Shown piece by piece: positions 23,721 to 35,509 of a stretch of DNA of 64,000 nucleotides (positions within the stretch are counted from its first letter, which is position 1; each line of letters starts with the position of its first letter). The stretch covers positions 223,605-287,604 of the forward strand of contig QZCP01000046.1 of the NCBI GenBank assembly GCA_003956705.1. The letters are read 5' to 3'. The stretch is from Brevipalpus yothersi (lineage: Eukaryota; Arthropoda; Arachnida; Trombidiformes; Tenuipalpidae). Below the pieces are notes generated by a model. That model was not told the origin of the DNA. It saw only the letters and a program-made list of their open reading frames with translations, and searched no databases. The translations under genes and the position numbers were made by a program.

Positions 23721-23963
23721 TTATGAGAATAATTTATATTGTAACAGTAAGCCATAATTTATCCCAAAATAAAAATAAAATAAAAGGTTCTCTGCCTTCA
23801 ATTGATCAAACTCGGTGTACATCCTCTTATCATCATTTCTCATACTCGCCATACACATGTAGAATGTCATTTTTGTGATCATCAGAGAAAAAGGAAGTTT
23901 GAGCCATCTCATGCCATTTGTAGCATAAAACATCAAATCAATAGTTAATCCTAACGGATACAT
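23721..23963 (-). CDS. Possible small two-span or membrane-associated protein (unrecognised)
   Basis: Minus-strand frame of 80 codons from ATG 23963 to TAA, with mixed, protein-like composition (MYPLGLTIDLMFYATNGMRW; later MASMRNDDKRMYTEFDQLK). A TATATAAAG lies at 24079-24071 on the same strand, about 110 bases upstream. I do not recognise the family. The 3' part lies inside duplicated block A, while the 5' part and TATA box lie in the segment that copy 2 lacks, so the other copy has lost it. It may be chance; transcript evidence would decide. Confidence 0.3.
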   Translation of the reverse strand: MYPLGLTIDLMFYATNGMRWLKLPFSLMITKMTFYMCMASMRNDDKRMYTEFDQLKAENLLFYFYFGINYGLLLQYKLFS

Positions 23964-24070
23964 CAAAGTTTGGTCTACCTGTATGACGTGTAAACATTTT
24001 CCTGAAGCCCAATGAGAACTGTGGCCACGTTCAAATTCTTTAAATTAGATCAAATTTGATTTAGATATCG

Positions 24071-24079
24071 CTTTATATA
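24071..24079 (-). promoter_or_regulatory. Candidate TATA box for the minus-strand small frame
   Basis: TATATAAAG on the minus strand, about 110 bases before the ATG at 23963. Good consensus but AT-rich surroundings make chance occurrence possible. Confidence 0.35.
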
Positions 24080-24809
24080 CCCCTTTGGATGCTTGAGATA
24101 TGATTTTCACAATCATCCCAACTCTTCAACGAGAAACCTTGATGCTAATCCTTTGAATCTTGATGAAAAAAAAATCTTTACTATACATGTATTTTCCATC
24201 GAAATTCCATACCAAGTTACCGCCAAGCTCTATCTAGCTGTAGCTTTCGTTTTCGCGATAGAAAAGAATTCGTCATTCCGTTCACAAGTTTGCTATCGAA
24301 AACTATCTAAATAGTTTTCGAGATGCCTTGCAGACGGATTTTAGAGATTTTTTTTTTTTTGATTTTCGAAATGCTCTTATTCTATACCGAATAGATGCCT
24401 AATGGAAGTGCTGTCATCAGGCTCTCTCACAATCTTGTCAGTTGATCAGTTGCCGAGAGTTCTATCTGTTTGCAGACCGAAATTTTTTCGTTTCCTGGTC
24501 ACAATACTTGAATCGAGTTTTTTTCGTTCTGCTTGCGATCTCATCTTTTTACTGCTAACTGTTCTGCCCAAATCATGACATTCATCAGCATCCTGAGTAA
24601 AGTTCATGGTGTTCAGTGAGGAGCCAAAAAAGATGAAGTTGTTTTTTAATCGTCATCTAGTAACACCTGGTGACGCTTGTTTATGTTTACATCCCAAGTA
24701 CATTCGCATTTCATGTTAAGTACACTTTGTTTCAATATGTGATTGATGGTTGTGTATATATGATAATCATGGCTATATTTTCATGATTTAAGGTGAATTG
24801 AGAGTTTTA

Positions 24810-25731
24810 ATGGGAACATATTCGATTCTTATAAGATCATGGATCACTCGTAATCATCATCGTCTTCATTGTCCATCTCGGGTTGCCAATTTTTCGACCG
24901 GCTCAGAGTCTTCCGATAAATATGATTCTACATCATCATCTTCATCGTCCTCCTCATCATCATCTGATGGTAATGCATCTTCAGCCTATTTTCATCGTCG
25001 TTCAAGTCATTATGAGGTGTTGGGATTAGATGATTCATGTTCACAGAAAGACGTTCGAACAGCATTCATCGAACGAAGCAAGCAATATCATCCAGATTCT
25101 AGCCAAAGAAATGATTTATCTCCAGGGGAGCTGAAAAGTAAATTTCAACAAGTAAACGAAGCTTATCAGGTGCTTAATAACCCTGAATCTAGACAAAATT
25201 ATGATATTAGTCTAAAGTATGGACAAAGTATAGGGAACGCCTTTGGTAGTCGTGGGTAAGTTTGTCCCTCTAAAATTTTTATTTTCATCATGATGAAATA
25301 TTTTCTGATAATTTCCTTTTCACCTTTTTAATAGATATACCTACGGTTCTCCTTATTCAACACCTCAATATGCACCTCCTAGAAGAGATAAATATGGTTT
25401 CTATCGCCAACCCTTTCCAAACTATTACGAAGGAAAACAGCGAGATAATTACGATCCTCGATTTACAGGTAGATTTGTTGGTTATCAATTGAAAGTTGCT
25501 ATCTTCATAATGTTCCTAGCTATTCTCATTGAAACTTGTAATATTTGCCTGGGAATGGTTGCTTTAGGAAGCCGAAGATACGGTGGTTGGGATAGTTTAC
25601 CTATGAGCGAGAAAGAATATCTCCTGATGATGAAAAATTATCGCGATCGATTCTATCCTGATCATTTTCAACCTGAAGATGATCTTGATCAAAATCACGA
25701 AAATTTAGATTTAAATAGAAAGAGAATGTAA
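24810..25731 (+). CDS. DNAJC4: DNAJC4-like J-domain membrane protein
   Basis: Two exons, 24810-25255 and 25335-25731 (intron 79 bp, ggg|gtaag-type donor, aatag acceptor), give 280 residues. A basic N-terminus rich in Arg, Ser and His could be a mitochondrial presequence and is followed by a serine run. The J domain occupies about residues 65-130 (HYEVLGLDDSCSQKDVRTAF) with the HPD signature in QYHPDSS, needed to stimulate Hsp70 ATPase. After a Tyr/Pro-rich linker a single membrane span follows (VAIFIMFLAILIETCNICLG), then an acidic tail. One J domain plus one C-terminal span is the DNAJC4 layout; the cellular role of that protein is poorly defined. The gene is bracketed by the two copies of a duplicated non-coding segment. 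Confidence 0.8.
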
Positions 25732-26276
25732 AAAACTGTTGAAATATTTTCTTGTACATGAATAATAGCATTAATAGATCATGTTATTTTTTATGATATA
25801 ATTGTATCCGTCTCAATTTGTAATCTCGGAGTGTTTACTAGCATCTGAAAAGCATAGATACTGATGTAGTTCATCGAAATTTTCTGGCTTTCTACACCTT
25901 CTTCCGAAGATGAGTTTTTTAAGTTCAAGTTTTCCTCAAAGGCCAAAGCTCAAGAAATCAGATAAATCAGATCATAGAATCAAACACCAATCAATCATTC
26001 AATGTAAAAACCTAATCTCTGGCCTGGAGAACTCTGGTCATTCAGCTGACTCTACAAAATTTGCTTGAAAATTTGAAGGCTTATTCTCTCCTCAGTGATA
26101 AGGTTTGAATTCTATTTCGAACTTAGCTCATGCGAAAGTAAACTGATTGGGAGTAGAATAGCTGCTTCTACCTAAGTTAGTCAAGTTAGAAATATGATGT
26201 GGTAGCTTACAAGTGAGAAATTCTCAGCTAGACTCCAGTTTATTAAAGGTCACTTCTTGATCATCCCATGAGAATC

Positions 26277-26888
26277 TTGCCAATCAATTCGCATATTTTA
26301 CAATGTCTCAACAATTTCGGGGTGCTTCTATGTATTGATTGTTTTTTTATTTTATTCTCTCTCCATTAATTTTTTCTCTTCACCTGCTGAAAACATAGCA
26401 ATTTATCACCAAGTCTTGTTTGCCACTTCAAGAAATGAGAACAATTTATATTGTAACAGTAAGCCATAATTTATCCCAAAATAAAAGGTTTTCTCAGTAA
26501 TAGTTTTCGAGATGCCTTGCAGATGATTTTTGAGAATTTTTCGATTTTCGAATTCGAATTCGAGATCACCGCCGAACTTGGAGCAAGCGCTCTTATTCTA
26601 AACCGAATAGGTGCCTGATGAAAGTGCTCTCCTCAGTCTCTCTCTCTCTTCTCATTCAGTCGATCAATAGTCGAGAGTTCTATCTGGTTGCAGGCCGAAA
26701 TTTTTTGTTTCCCGGTCACTTTACTTGAATCGAGTTTTTTCGTATCGTTCTGCTTGCGACCTCATCTTTTTACTGCTAACTGTTCTGCCCAGATCATGAC
26801 ATTCATCAGCATCCTGAGTAAAGTTCATCGTGTTGTGTGAGGAGCCAGAAAAGATAGCGTTATTTTTTTTACCGTTATCTAGTTATCA
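26277..26888 (+). repeat. Direct repeat, copy 2 (downstream of the DNAJC4-like gene)
   Basis: Matches 23548-23795 and 24311-24665 in order, with the intervening ~515 bases missing, so blocks A and B meet near 26496. Copies are similar over hundreds of bases with scattered changes; exact identity needs alignment. Confidence 0.9.
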
Positions 26889-27662
26889 CAATGTGTGTGT
26901 ATATGAAGCAGTGTCTGATTTGATTTGTATAGAATGATTCCAGTGATGTTTTATTCCGAAAATGTGAGAAATCTTATCCACATGGTGAATTTTCCCTAAT
27001 AAATACATTTGTTTGATCGATTGTGTCGAAAAAATATCGAAAAAGAAAGAAAATAATCATCGAACACTTGTCTCTCTATGTGCAATACAAAACCGTATCC
27101 TGTGTATATTGTGCAAGTGTGCGTATTCACTTCATCACATTTCTCATCCTGGCAGGATCAAATGCACAATTAATTTATTTCACCGTGTTCATCAATCTCA
27201 TTTAATTTATTACACTTTCGCTCTCTCTCCCTCTCTCTCTCTTTCAATCCATCTGGTAGAAGATGCTGAATATAAAATGTTTCCAGCATCTGTTATGCCC
27301 ACATCTTGTGTGTATCAAAAATCATCGTGACTTATCACAAAGATACACTCTCTTCTCTTCTTTACTCTACTCTTCAGTTTGTTGAATCATGCTCCTATCA
27401 CATTGGCTAAGTGTATCATCAACATCATTTGTCTTTCCGTTTTGTGTATCAATCGTTTGTTAGCCCATCAAGTCCAACTGTACATTTCACACAATCTCTC
27501 CCTCTTCACTCACTCACTCAATTGTCCTAGGGAATTAACTTGACTGATGACCTTAAAAGAATTAAAATCAACGATTCAAGGGAATTGAAATCTCTATCGC
27601 TGATCGTTTTTCGACAGAATCGTGCATAATCGAATTTTGACGCTCTTTCTCTCTCTCTTTTG

Positions 27663-27694
27663 GCACATTTAAATATATTTATATTTAAATGTGC
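27663..27694. repeat. Perfect 15-bp inverted repeat (palindrome) with 2-base centre
   Basis: Arms gcacatttaaatata and tatatttaaatgtgc are exact reverse complements separated by TT, about 470 bases upstream of the ceramidase start. It could form a cruciform or be a dimeric factor site; function is unknown. Confidence 0.85.
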
Positions 27695-28159
27695 TCCCGA
27701 AATGCTGATTCAATTTTCTCCCAGCTAGAGTATATGTGTAAACTCATCCATTGACGTACCATTGTTCCGCTGGTGAATGTGAATGTGCCCAGATTAAATT
27801 GCCATCATAACTACTTCTACATCTACCATTAAAACTTGTATTAACTACTAACCACAATCAACAACCAACTGCCTGTCAAATAGACGATTCGTCATCAAAG
27901 GTAATCATCAACTTTTTGATGAGCACTTTTCGTTTGTATCTCTCACTTTTTGAGCAACCTTGATGTCCAGTGAATATTCTTCGATTGAAATTAATTCTCT
28001 ACGCCAGCATCCAGCAACATTCAACCTTTACTTCATACCAAAATTATCAACCAACTGGTGACTGAAAATTTGATAGCTTTTGTGGAGAGAGAGAGGGAGA
28101 GGAAGAGAAATATTGGCGAAAAAAAGAAAAAAGCGAGAACTAATTTCTCATCATAAATT

Positions 28160-29017
28160 ATGGCACCATTGAACTTATCCGGAAACGATGGTAATTATCC
28201 AGGATTTTGGGATCCAATCACATCAACACTGGATTGGTGTGAAAAAAATTATGAGATCAACTATTATGTGGCCGAATTTTGGAATACATTGAGCAATTTT
28301 ACATTCATCATTCAACCACTGATGGCATACTATCGATTGCATCGACTGAAACTGCCATTTTTGTATTATTGTCCACTTTTTTATCTATCATTTGTTGGTA
28401 TGGGCTCACTATTTTTTCATATGACCTTAAAATATGAGATGCAATTGTGGGATGAATTGGCGATGATGGGTGAAGCATTACTTTTATGCTTCATTCAGAT
28501 TAAAATAATGAGCCCCAAAAAGGCTGAAAGAATAATCACCAAAGTGGCACTGATTGCCGTTGGATTAATTACCTGTGGAATATACATTATTCTCAAACAG
28601 CCGGTAATATTTCAAATTTGTTTCGCCTCTATACACTATTTTATTGTCTATCTTGGCTATCGTATGACACGCTCATATTCATGTTCACCCAAACTTTTTT
28701 GGTCAAGCATTTTTTTCAATCATTTTGCATTCCTTCTATGGAATATTGATAACAATTTTTGCGGTGGTCTGGAAAATATTCGAACCAAAATACCATCACT
28801 TCTCATTCCCGTTACCCAATTACACGCTGTGTGGCATGTATTCGCTGGGTTTGCGACACTTTCATTCTCATTTTTTGTCATCCATGTCCATTTACTGCGA
28901 ACAAATCGATTCCATTATATTCATTTTGATCTACTATCCGGTTGGAAACTTGTGCCACCACGAGAAATGGTCTCAATAAATGGTGAAAATTCACAGATGA
29001 CTTCAAAAACATCTTGA
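28160..29017 (+). CDS. ACER: Alkaline ceramidase
   Basis: One exon of 285 residues with about seven membrane spans, the usual length of ACER proteins. The start ATG is preceded by cataaattATG, and the first residues MAPLNLSG lead to the conserved GFWDPITSTLDWCEKNY, which supplies acidic calcium-site residues, and then to AEFWNTLSNFTF. The zinc-hydrolase (CREST) motifs are present: GSLFFHMTLKYEMQLWDELA (His and Asp), WNIDNNFC, and HAVWHVFAG with the two C-terminal histidines. The enzyme hydrolyses ceramide to sphingosine and fatty acid in ER/Golgi membranes. The Drosophila relative is brain washing. Similarity is closest to the ACER3/plant-type motif set, but the subclass is uncertain. Confidence 0.95.
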   Translation: MAPLNLSGNDGNYPGFWDPITSTLDWCEKNYEINYYVAEFWNTLSNFTFIIQPLMAYYRLHRLKLPFLYYCPLFYLSFVGMGSLFFHMTLKYEMQLWDELAMMGEALLLCFIQIKIMSPKKAERIITKVALIAVGLITCGIYIILKQPVIFQICFASIHYFIVYLGYRMTRSYSCSPKLFWSSIFFNHFAFLLWNIDNNFCGGLENIRTKIPSLLIPVTQLHAVWHVFAGFATLSFSFFVIHVHLLRTNRFHYIHFDLLSGWKLVPPREMVSINGENSQMTSKTS

Positions 29018-31284
29018 TTTCAATGCATTAGCACGCAATTGAAAAGGATCATTTTTTTTGTTCATTCTCCTCATCACCATTCATCTCATCTCACATCCTT
29101 CTCATTTGGCACGTTTTGGCATAGAATGTCCTGAAAAAGTAGTGAATCATTCTAGAATAAGTTCCTATTCTGAACATCCATTATCCATTACCTCTAAAGT
29201 GTTTTACAGGCACACACACATACATTCCTATGTGAATTGTGAATTTCAACAATCACTTGCTCTTTTTGTGCAATATCATTTTGTGGGTTGTATGGGTTGC
29301 GAAAGAAAAAGAAAGCATTCAACATATTGCCAATCAGACCATAGTGGTGATGGTGATCTACAGTTTTACAAAGTACCATACACGCATACACACACAACGA
29401 AGATGATGATCAATCGTACAAGTAATAATAATAATGACAAAAGTCCACATTTTGAAATCCATTTCGATTTTTTCTTCTTCATCGATCAAAACATTTGCCT
29501 TCTCTCTATAGAGTTGACCAATTCAGCTTGATGAACATCAAAGTTTCTCTCTTTCGCTTTGCCAATCTTCCCACAATACATCACAACGTTCACGAACATC
29601 ATGACAAAAGCCTTAATGTTCCTGATTCAATTTATATATATATACACACATCAAACGAACGTCGCGTGGGCTGTGTATATGCACGGACTGAATGTTGAAA
29701 TAAGACATCAATTCGATTATGATTGAAGAAGAATACATCCACTGAAGGAAGACATGTTCGATTAGTGGAAGAACTTTCCGAAAAAGACTTGGTCAAAAGA
29801 CTGGAACTTTTTCTTCCTCTCTCTCTCCCGATTCGAACTTTTCCGTTTATCACCATTACCTGTTAAACTTCATCATCATGAACTTCAAAAAATTTTTTCA
29901 TCGTTCCGGCACTTTATCTCTATCTCTCTCTCTCTACCGTTTCTCGAAGTAGCTTTTAGCCGAAAACGTGTCCAAAAGGCACATAAACACATCCACACGC
30001 ATACAATCAACGATTGAATCTGACTTCGCAATGAGCGATCTCACTTTTTTTATGTACACACATACACACATAACATACATACACTTTGCTGACCTTAGAA
30101 AAAAAGGTCTGCTACTTATTCTAGTCATAGTCAACATGATGACGATAATATGGATGATAATATGTGTTATACTATTCAATGGAATTGAATTCGAAAAATT
30201 TTTTGATCAACACACCTTGGTGACCAACATTTTATTCATATTTCTACACCATGTTAATGATAATATATTAATACTTTTCCAACTAGAATATCTCCACGAA
30301 AATATGCAAAATTAATGGCCTATCGCATCAAGTGCATCATCTTCAAACTACATTAGTGTATAGACAATTTATATAGATTAATTTAAATACATATACACCT
30401 TGTATCACACTCGGACACAAAAGTTTATACAACAACAATGATAGTTATCGAATGTTCACCTTCTTTTTTTCTCTGCGATCAGTATAACGGTCAAACGTTG
30501 GACATACTTTGACCGTATCATTTTTGCTTCTCTCTCTCTCTTCTGAATTAGGTTGCTCAGTCACATTCAAACTACTGTACCTACTATTAGTGGTTGATTC
30601 ATGTTGATTCATAGTCAATTGTTTAGAGGTAATAATAATACGATATGTACGCCCGGTGTGTATTGTATATATTATGTATACTGGACCTATCTTTTCTTGT
30701 TGATGATGGGTAGTTCTTGACTGGAGATGATATTGGCACTTGAACAATTGCATTTATTAGTCAAAATAAATTATTCATAAGATACAACTACATATTAATA
30801 TTGTCCTCTATTCTTCACATTATATATCGTACACATCATGCACATCCTGTTGCGAAAATTTTTTTTCTCCTTCCCCTCGATAAATGCTTATATCACCAAT
30901 CGATTAGAATGTGTCTTCTGAACCAGGTGGTTAAAATAGATATACTTTCGAAATGGACATGTTAAAGGAACAGGTAACTATGGAGAGAGACATGAAAAAC
31001 TACTAACATCAAAACACAAATGAATGTTTCTCTCTCTCTCTCTCTCTCTCACTTGGTCTGTTTTTTATGACTTCGAAAAAATTTATCCACAATCAAGTTA
31101 CCATAATCCGATTCATTCAACACACTTAAATTGTTCTCAATCACATACTGAAATGATATAAAAGTATTCTCTTCTCCTCACCGATCAATCTCCATCTCCT
31201 CTCTCTATCCCTCTTCCTATCTTCAGCATGATGATCATAATCCGGTGGAAAACTTGAAAATTCAAACCTCTTCGGTTCCAAATT
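29018..31284. other. Intergenic region between ceramidase and BBS7
   Basis: No supported genes. Contains many simple repeats: CA-rich (29207-29222, 29380-29397), TA/ATAC-rich (29635-29650), CT tracts (29915-29935 and 31028-31050). Open frames of 80-157 codons at 29058-29531, 29968-30315 and 30753-30445 are driven by these repeats and AT-rich sequence and lack domains. Confidence 0.5.
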
Positions 31285-34200
31285 ATGGACATCAAACTGA
31301 CTCGAATCGATTATCTTCAAGTTGGCCTCACATCATTCAACACTTTGAAAATAATCAATCCTGGCTCATCTGATAATCAGATGACCGTGATTGCGGTTAT
31401 CGGTGATCACACAGGCTGTGTTCACTGTTTTTCGATTCGAGATGATTCAACGAATGTTAACACAATTTTCAAAACGCTTCCTGGTTCAAATGCTAAGATC
31501 AATAGTGTTCAAGTGATAAACGCTTCACCATTGTCATCATCATCCTCACACACATCCGCCATAATTGCATCATCATCAGTTAAATCACCCAAAATTTTGG
31601 TCTCTTTTGGCTCCTCGGTAATCCGGGGATACACAAGTAAAGGGAAACAATTTTTTGGTCTCGAATTGAACAATCTAACGGAACCGATCAAACATCTCCA
31701 GGTTAAATGGCCAAGTGATATTTTTATTAGCGGACAATTTATTTACAACCATTATCTACTCTCATCTACCCTCTCGGATGATCATGGTAAGGCAAGTGTG
31801 ATACAATCGAAAAATTTTTACGTATCTCCTGGTAAAATAACGGGATTAATCATAGCCAAACATCCTTCTTCATATGAGACCGGTAAGTACAATGTATTAA
31901 CAACTAGGTTCAATAAGCTTTTCCCAACTTTTTTCCCGCGAAATCATGACATTGATAGGTGTAGAAACATTTCAAGGCAACAGAAGATAAACTTTCGTTC
32001 CGACAATTTATACCTTATTAAAGTTCTTTAATTGTTTCGATTTTCCCCTCTTTAGACTACAAATTGTGACTCAATTTGACTTTCTTTACCCCGAAAAAAG
32101 TATTTTTCTCTTCTTACTTTTCTTTAAAGTATACTCTCCAATTTTACATCATGAATGCTCAGTAATTTACTAATCACAATCACAATCTTGCCTCAAAAAA
32201 GCACATCAAGCTATTTTTTTGCATAGCTGTTCTCCTTGAAGTTGAGAAAAATTTCTTTTACCGCTCTACTGATAACGATATTTGATATGAAAATTAAATC
32301 TCAAAGCATATCCACCTTCTACATGCTCTCATTAATTTGTTTCTCTTTCATTCTTTTTTTCCACCAACAGTTTCAGTAATTGCGTGTGAGGATCGTTTAA
32401 TTCGCATTTTAAATCAGTCAATTTGTGAATACGAAATAGAGACATGCGGAATACCGAATACCATGTGTCCTCTGACAAAATACGGCTCAAAATCAGAGAA
32501 TCTATTCTTATATGGAACTTTGGAAGGCAAAGTATCCCTAGTTTCATTGGAATTCGATCGAAATCCTATGGCTGCCATTCACAAATGGGAAATTCCAGAG
32601 AAAGGTTCAAGAGCCCAGGTCACTTGTATAACAATATTAGAATCGACTGGTGAATTGTATGTAGGTCGATCAAATGGTGCTATCGAATTATGGATTTTTT
32701 CTGAAACTCTTGATGCTGATGGAAATCAATCGGTATGTGTTATAATGAATGTATACAGGATTGTGGGCTTCAAATGTGTTCATAAGCTCATCAGCCTTCT
32801 TGATTTTGATCCTTTCAGATGGACATCTATTCGAGTCCAATATTTCGAACCGAATACAATTGTGGTGAAAGTTTGACATCAATTTGTATCTGTCGAAATG
32901 GAACACTTCTATTGTGTTCAACTTTCTCCGGTTTCATTTTTGGCCTAATTCGTACCGATATGCTCATACCATCAACTCATGCGAATGTTAGCAACGAAGC
33001 ATCAAAAATTCAACTATTGTCTCAGGATGCTGAAGCCAAAATAGAAAGTTTGAAAGCTGAAATTCATACACTGGAAAAACGTCTCCAACGAGAACAAGAG
33101 ATATACCAGGAAATGACATCTCTTAGCAATTATAAGACTTCAGATCATCATCATCGATCAAATTTTTCTGCTCTCTCATATTTTGCCATAGATGATTCCA
33201 TGATACTACATCAAGGTGAATATAACATTGGGCACCAGATATTATCGATTTATTCCGTCTATACCTATGTACATGTATATTTTATTACTATAACTTTAAC
33301 CATTACAGATGCCTCTTACTTACTCACATTTGGAACGGAAGTTGCAATCGATTCAGCAGTTGTGCAATGTGATATCCCTCTAGATCTTGTTGATTGTGAT
33401 CGCAATTCTGCTGTGATCAGTTTTAATGATGATAGTTTTGGAGAAGTTTTGGCAACTTTCCGGTGCCAAGCGAATACAACAAGATTAGAAGTTAAAATTC
33501 GATCCATTGAAGGTGAGATTGCATAAAGAGAGAGAGAGAGATGTTACGAATGTAAACTTAATCTTTACCAACTGAAATTGGTTATACTGATGGTGATGAA
33601 TTTTATGTATAAGTTTAACTTTAACCTTGTAATTTCAGGCCAACTGGGTCATCTAAGGGTTTACATTACCACTCAAATGACACCCAAAAGTTGCCAAGTT
33701 AAACAGTATACAATCAAGGCGCTGAGCTTACACAAGCGAAGCTACACAAATGATGATCCAGATACACGAAAATATTTGAACAAACTTCGCATTTATGGCT
33801 CATTCAGCATGAACGAAGCATTCAGTTGGCTTCAAATGTGTCTTCCAGAAATTCCTGAACGAATATCATCAATGTCTTCATCATCAACAGTCTCATACAA
33901 TTTTGTGTCCACACTTGTGGGCACAACGCTTACCGTAACATGTTCAAAAGGATCATTGATGTTCGAATCAGACAATATTTCGACGATATCAATTTTGAAA
34001 GATTTTATCACTCGTGAGGCGACCAAAAAATCAATACCCATTGAGATGGATGTCAATGTTAATCAAGACAGTATTGGACACACGATTCGAAAAATTTATC
34101 CTAGACTTGAAACACTTTCGAAAACAAAACGTCATCAAATGCTAACTGAAGCTGTGAATGAGTTGAAAATAAGCGATTCTGAAATAGCAACTTCCTTGGC

Positions 34201-34456
34201 AAAGGAACTGGATGATCCTATTGAAGAATTGGAAGGATGTCCAAGTTTGGAACGTCTTTATGGCTTGATAACTGATTTGTTTATCGATTATAGTAAGGTC
34301 GATGGATCATCCAAAGTAACAATCAATAGTGTAAAGAGTAGAATGAATGAGCTGACCAATATAATTGCTACTTATTCAACCAGCGAATATGGAGATGAAA
34401 AAGTTTTGGTAGAAAAATTATATGAATTTTGGAATCTTCAGAGTGTCAAGGCATGA
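31285..34456 (+). CDS. BBS7: BBS7, BBSome subunit
   Basis: Five exons (31285-31882, 32371-32732, 32819-33215, 33309-33512, 33639-34456) join in phase to 792 residues; human BBS7 is 715, and the excess is partly a Ser-rich insert in blade 2. The N-terminus is the BBS7 start (MDIKLTRIDYLQVGLTS) and opens a beta-propeller with VIGDHTGCVHCF, GSSVIRGYTSKGKQF and VIACEDRLIRIL. A coiled coil is near EIHTLEKRLQREQEIYQEM. The GAE/platform region holds CDIPLDLVDCDRNSAVISF, RCQANTTRLEVKIRSIEG and CQVKQYTIKALSLHKRSY, and the C-terminal helical hairpin contains SLERLYGLITDLFID. BBS7 forms the BBSome core with BBS2 and BBS9 and moves membrane cargo into and out of cilia. In arthropods this points to ciliated sensory neurons. 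Confidence 0.96.
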
Positions 34457-35509
34457 TCAATCGAAGACGTGATTGATCACCAATTATTCTGTGGCTGGCC
34501 ATAATTGCTAAATGATCTCCCCAAAAGCCTTCTATTTGTAAATTCATTATGTACAATTAAACTTTGGTATGTTTGAAATCAAATTTTGACTCTCATAATG
34601 AACGTCAAAAATTGTTCAAATCAAACTAGATAGAACAATTGGTGGATATGATATTCTTTTCATCACTTCTCCATGTTTATTATTATCTATAGAACAATTC
34701 GAATGGAATGAATTTTCTTCAATAAGTTGCTATTTTGTTTGCAACGAGAAGGGTCTTGAAAGCGATTCCATTCTCATTTGATTTGAATAACCTGCCTGAT
34801 CGATACATGAGTTTTTACTTTTCAACGATTTTTTCTGTCATCGATTTTCATCTAGACAGGAGACTTTCCACCTATATATAATCGAAGTTAATTCTTCTTT
34901 TTGTGATGTCTCTTTTGCGACTCAAATGAGACATATATTGGCAAATTAACCATATGTTTATCAATCAACTCTGACAGAGGAAGAGGGATGTTGGAGATGT
35001 ATGAATGGGGAGAGGTATATTTAGTCGTTTCACGACATTGAGTTATGAGATGCGATGGAAATGTATAAAAAATTTATATCAAAATACAATGACCCCACGC
35101 AATATTTATTGCATGGTGAGACAATAGATGAATGCTGATGAACAATTATATGCTTTGATGATGGAAAAATGATCAGCTCGAGAGACAAAGATGTTGCTTG
35201 CAAAAAATAGAGAGAATTCTAGTCTATCACTGAACAGGTCAACGCAAAGCAACATTTTTAACGTGTTGATCAGTCTCAATTTAACCAAAAGAGATTCGTA
35301 TAGAAAAATAGGCAGCATTCTTTCGAATTTTTTTGTCATTAATACTCACAGAACAGAAATGCTCTCTGGTTCAATTCTATAAACAATTCAATTTGTTTTT
35401 CATGTAAATAATTCAACTTATGAGTTCAAATATCCAGAGGAGCGCATTCGAGTTCTGCGAGAAAAAATCTTATAGCACAAATGCAGATGATGAGAATTTA
35501 CAATCGAAA
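34457..35509. other. Convergent intergenic region between BBS7 and the tetraspan gene
   Basis: Genes on both sides point inward. AT-rich 3' flanks with an ATTAAA at about 34556-34561; no exon recognised. Confidence 0.5.

Larger units (their letters stand above)
23548..24665 (+). repeat. Direct repeat, copy 1 (upstream of the DNAJC4-like gene)
   Basis: Two blocks, 23548-23795 and 24311-24665, match 26277-26495 and 26500-26888 in the same order and orientation. Shared strings include gcttctatgtattgattgtt, aacagtaagccataatttat and catgacattcatcagcatcc. About 515 bases (23796-24310) are present only in this copy. Scattered substitutions and small indels suggest a duplication that is not brand new. 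Confidence 0.9.
23482..24809. other. Intergenic region with copy 1 of a duplicated segment
   Basis: Carries repeat copy 1 (23548-24665) and, within its copy-1-only middle part, a possible minus-strand small gene with a TATA box. The remainder before 24810 is the DNAJC4-like promoter/leader. Confidence 0.6.
25732..28159. other. Intergenic region with repeat copy 2 and the ceramidase leader
   Basis: Contains repeat copy 2 (26277-26888), a near-perfect palindrome (27663-27694), and CT-rich and GA-rich short tracts approaching the ceramidase start. No exon supported. Confidence 0.55.

Noticed and set aside
29058..29531. 157-codon open frame after ceramidase
   Set aside because: Composition is His/Thr/Ser from CACA and ATC repeats; no recognisable fold and no splice sites needed or conserved motifs.
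29968..30315. 115-codon open frame with a hydrophobic stretch
   Set aside because: AT-rich chance frame; hydrophobicity follows from TTA/ATA codons and no upstream promoter or homologue is recognised.
30445..30753. 102-codon minus-strand frame
   Set aside because: Polar low-complexity composition without any motif; overlaps simple repeats.
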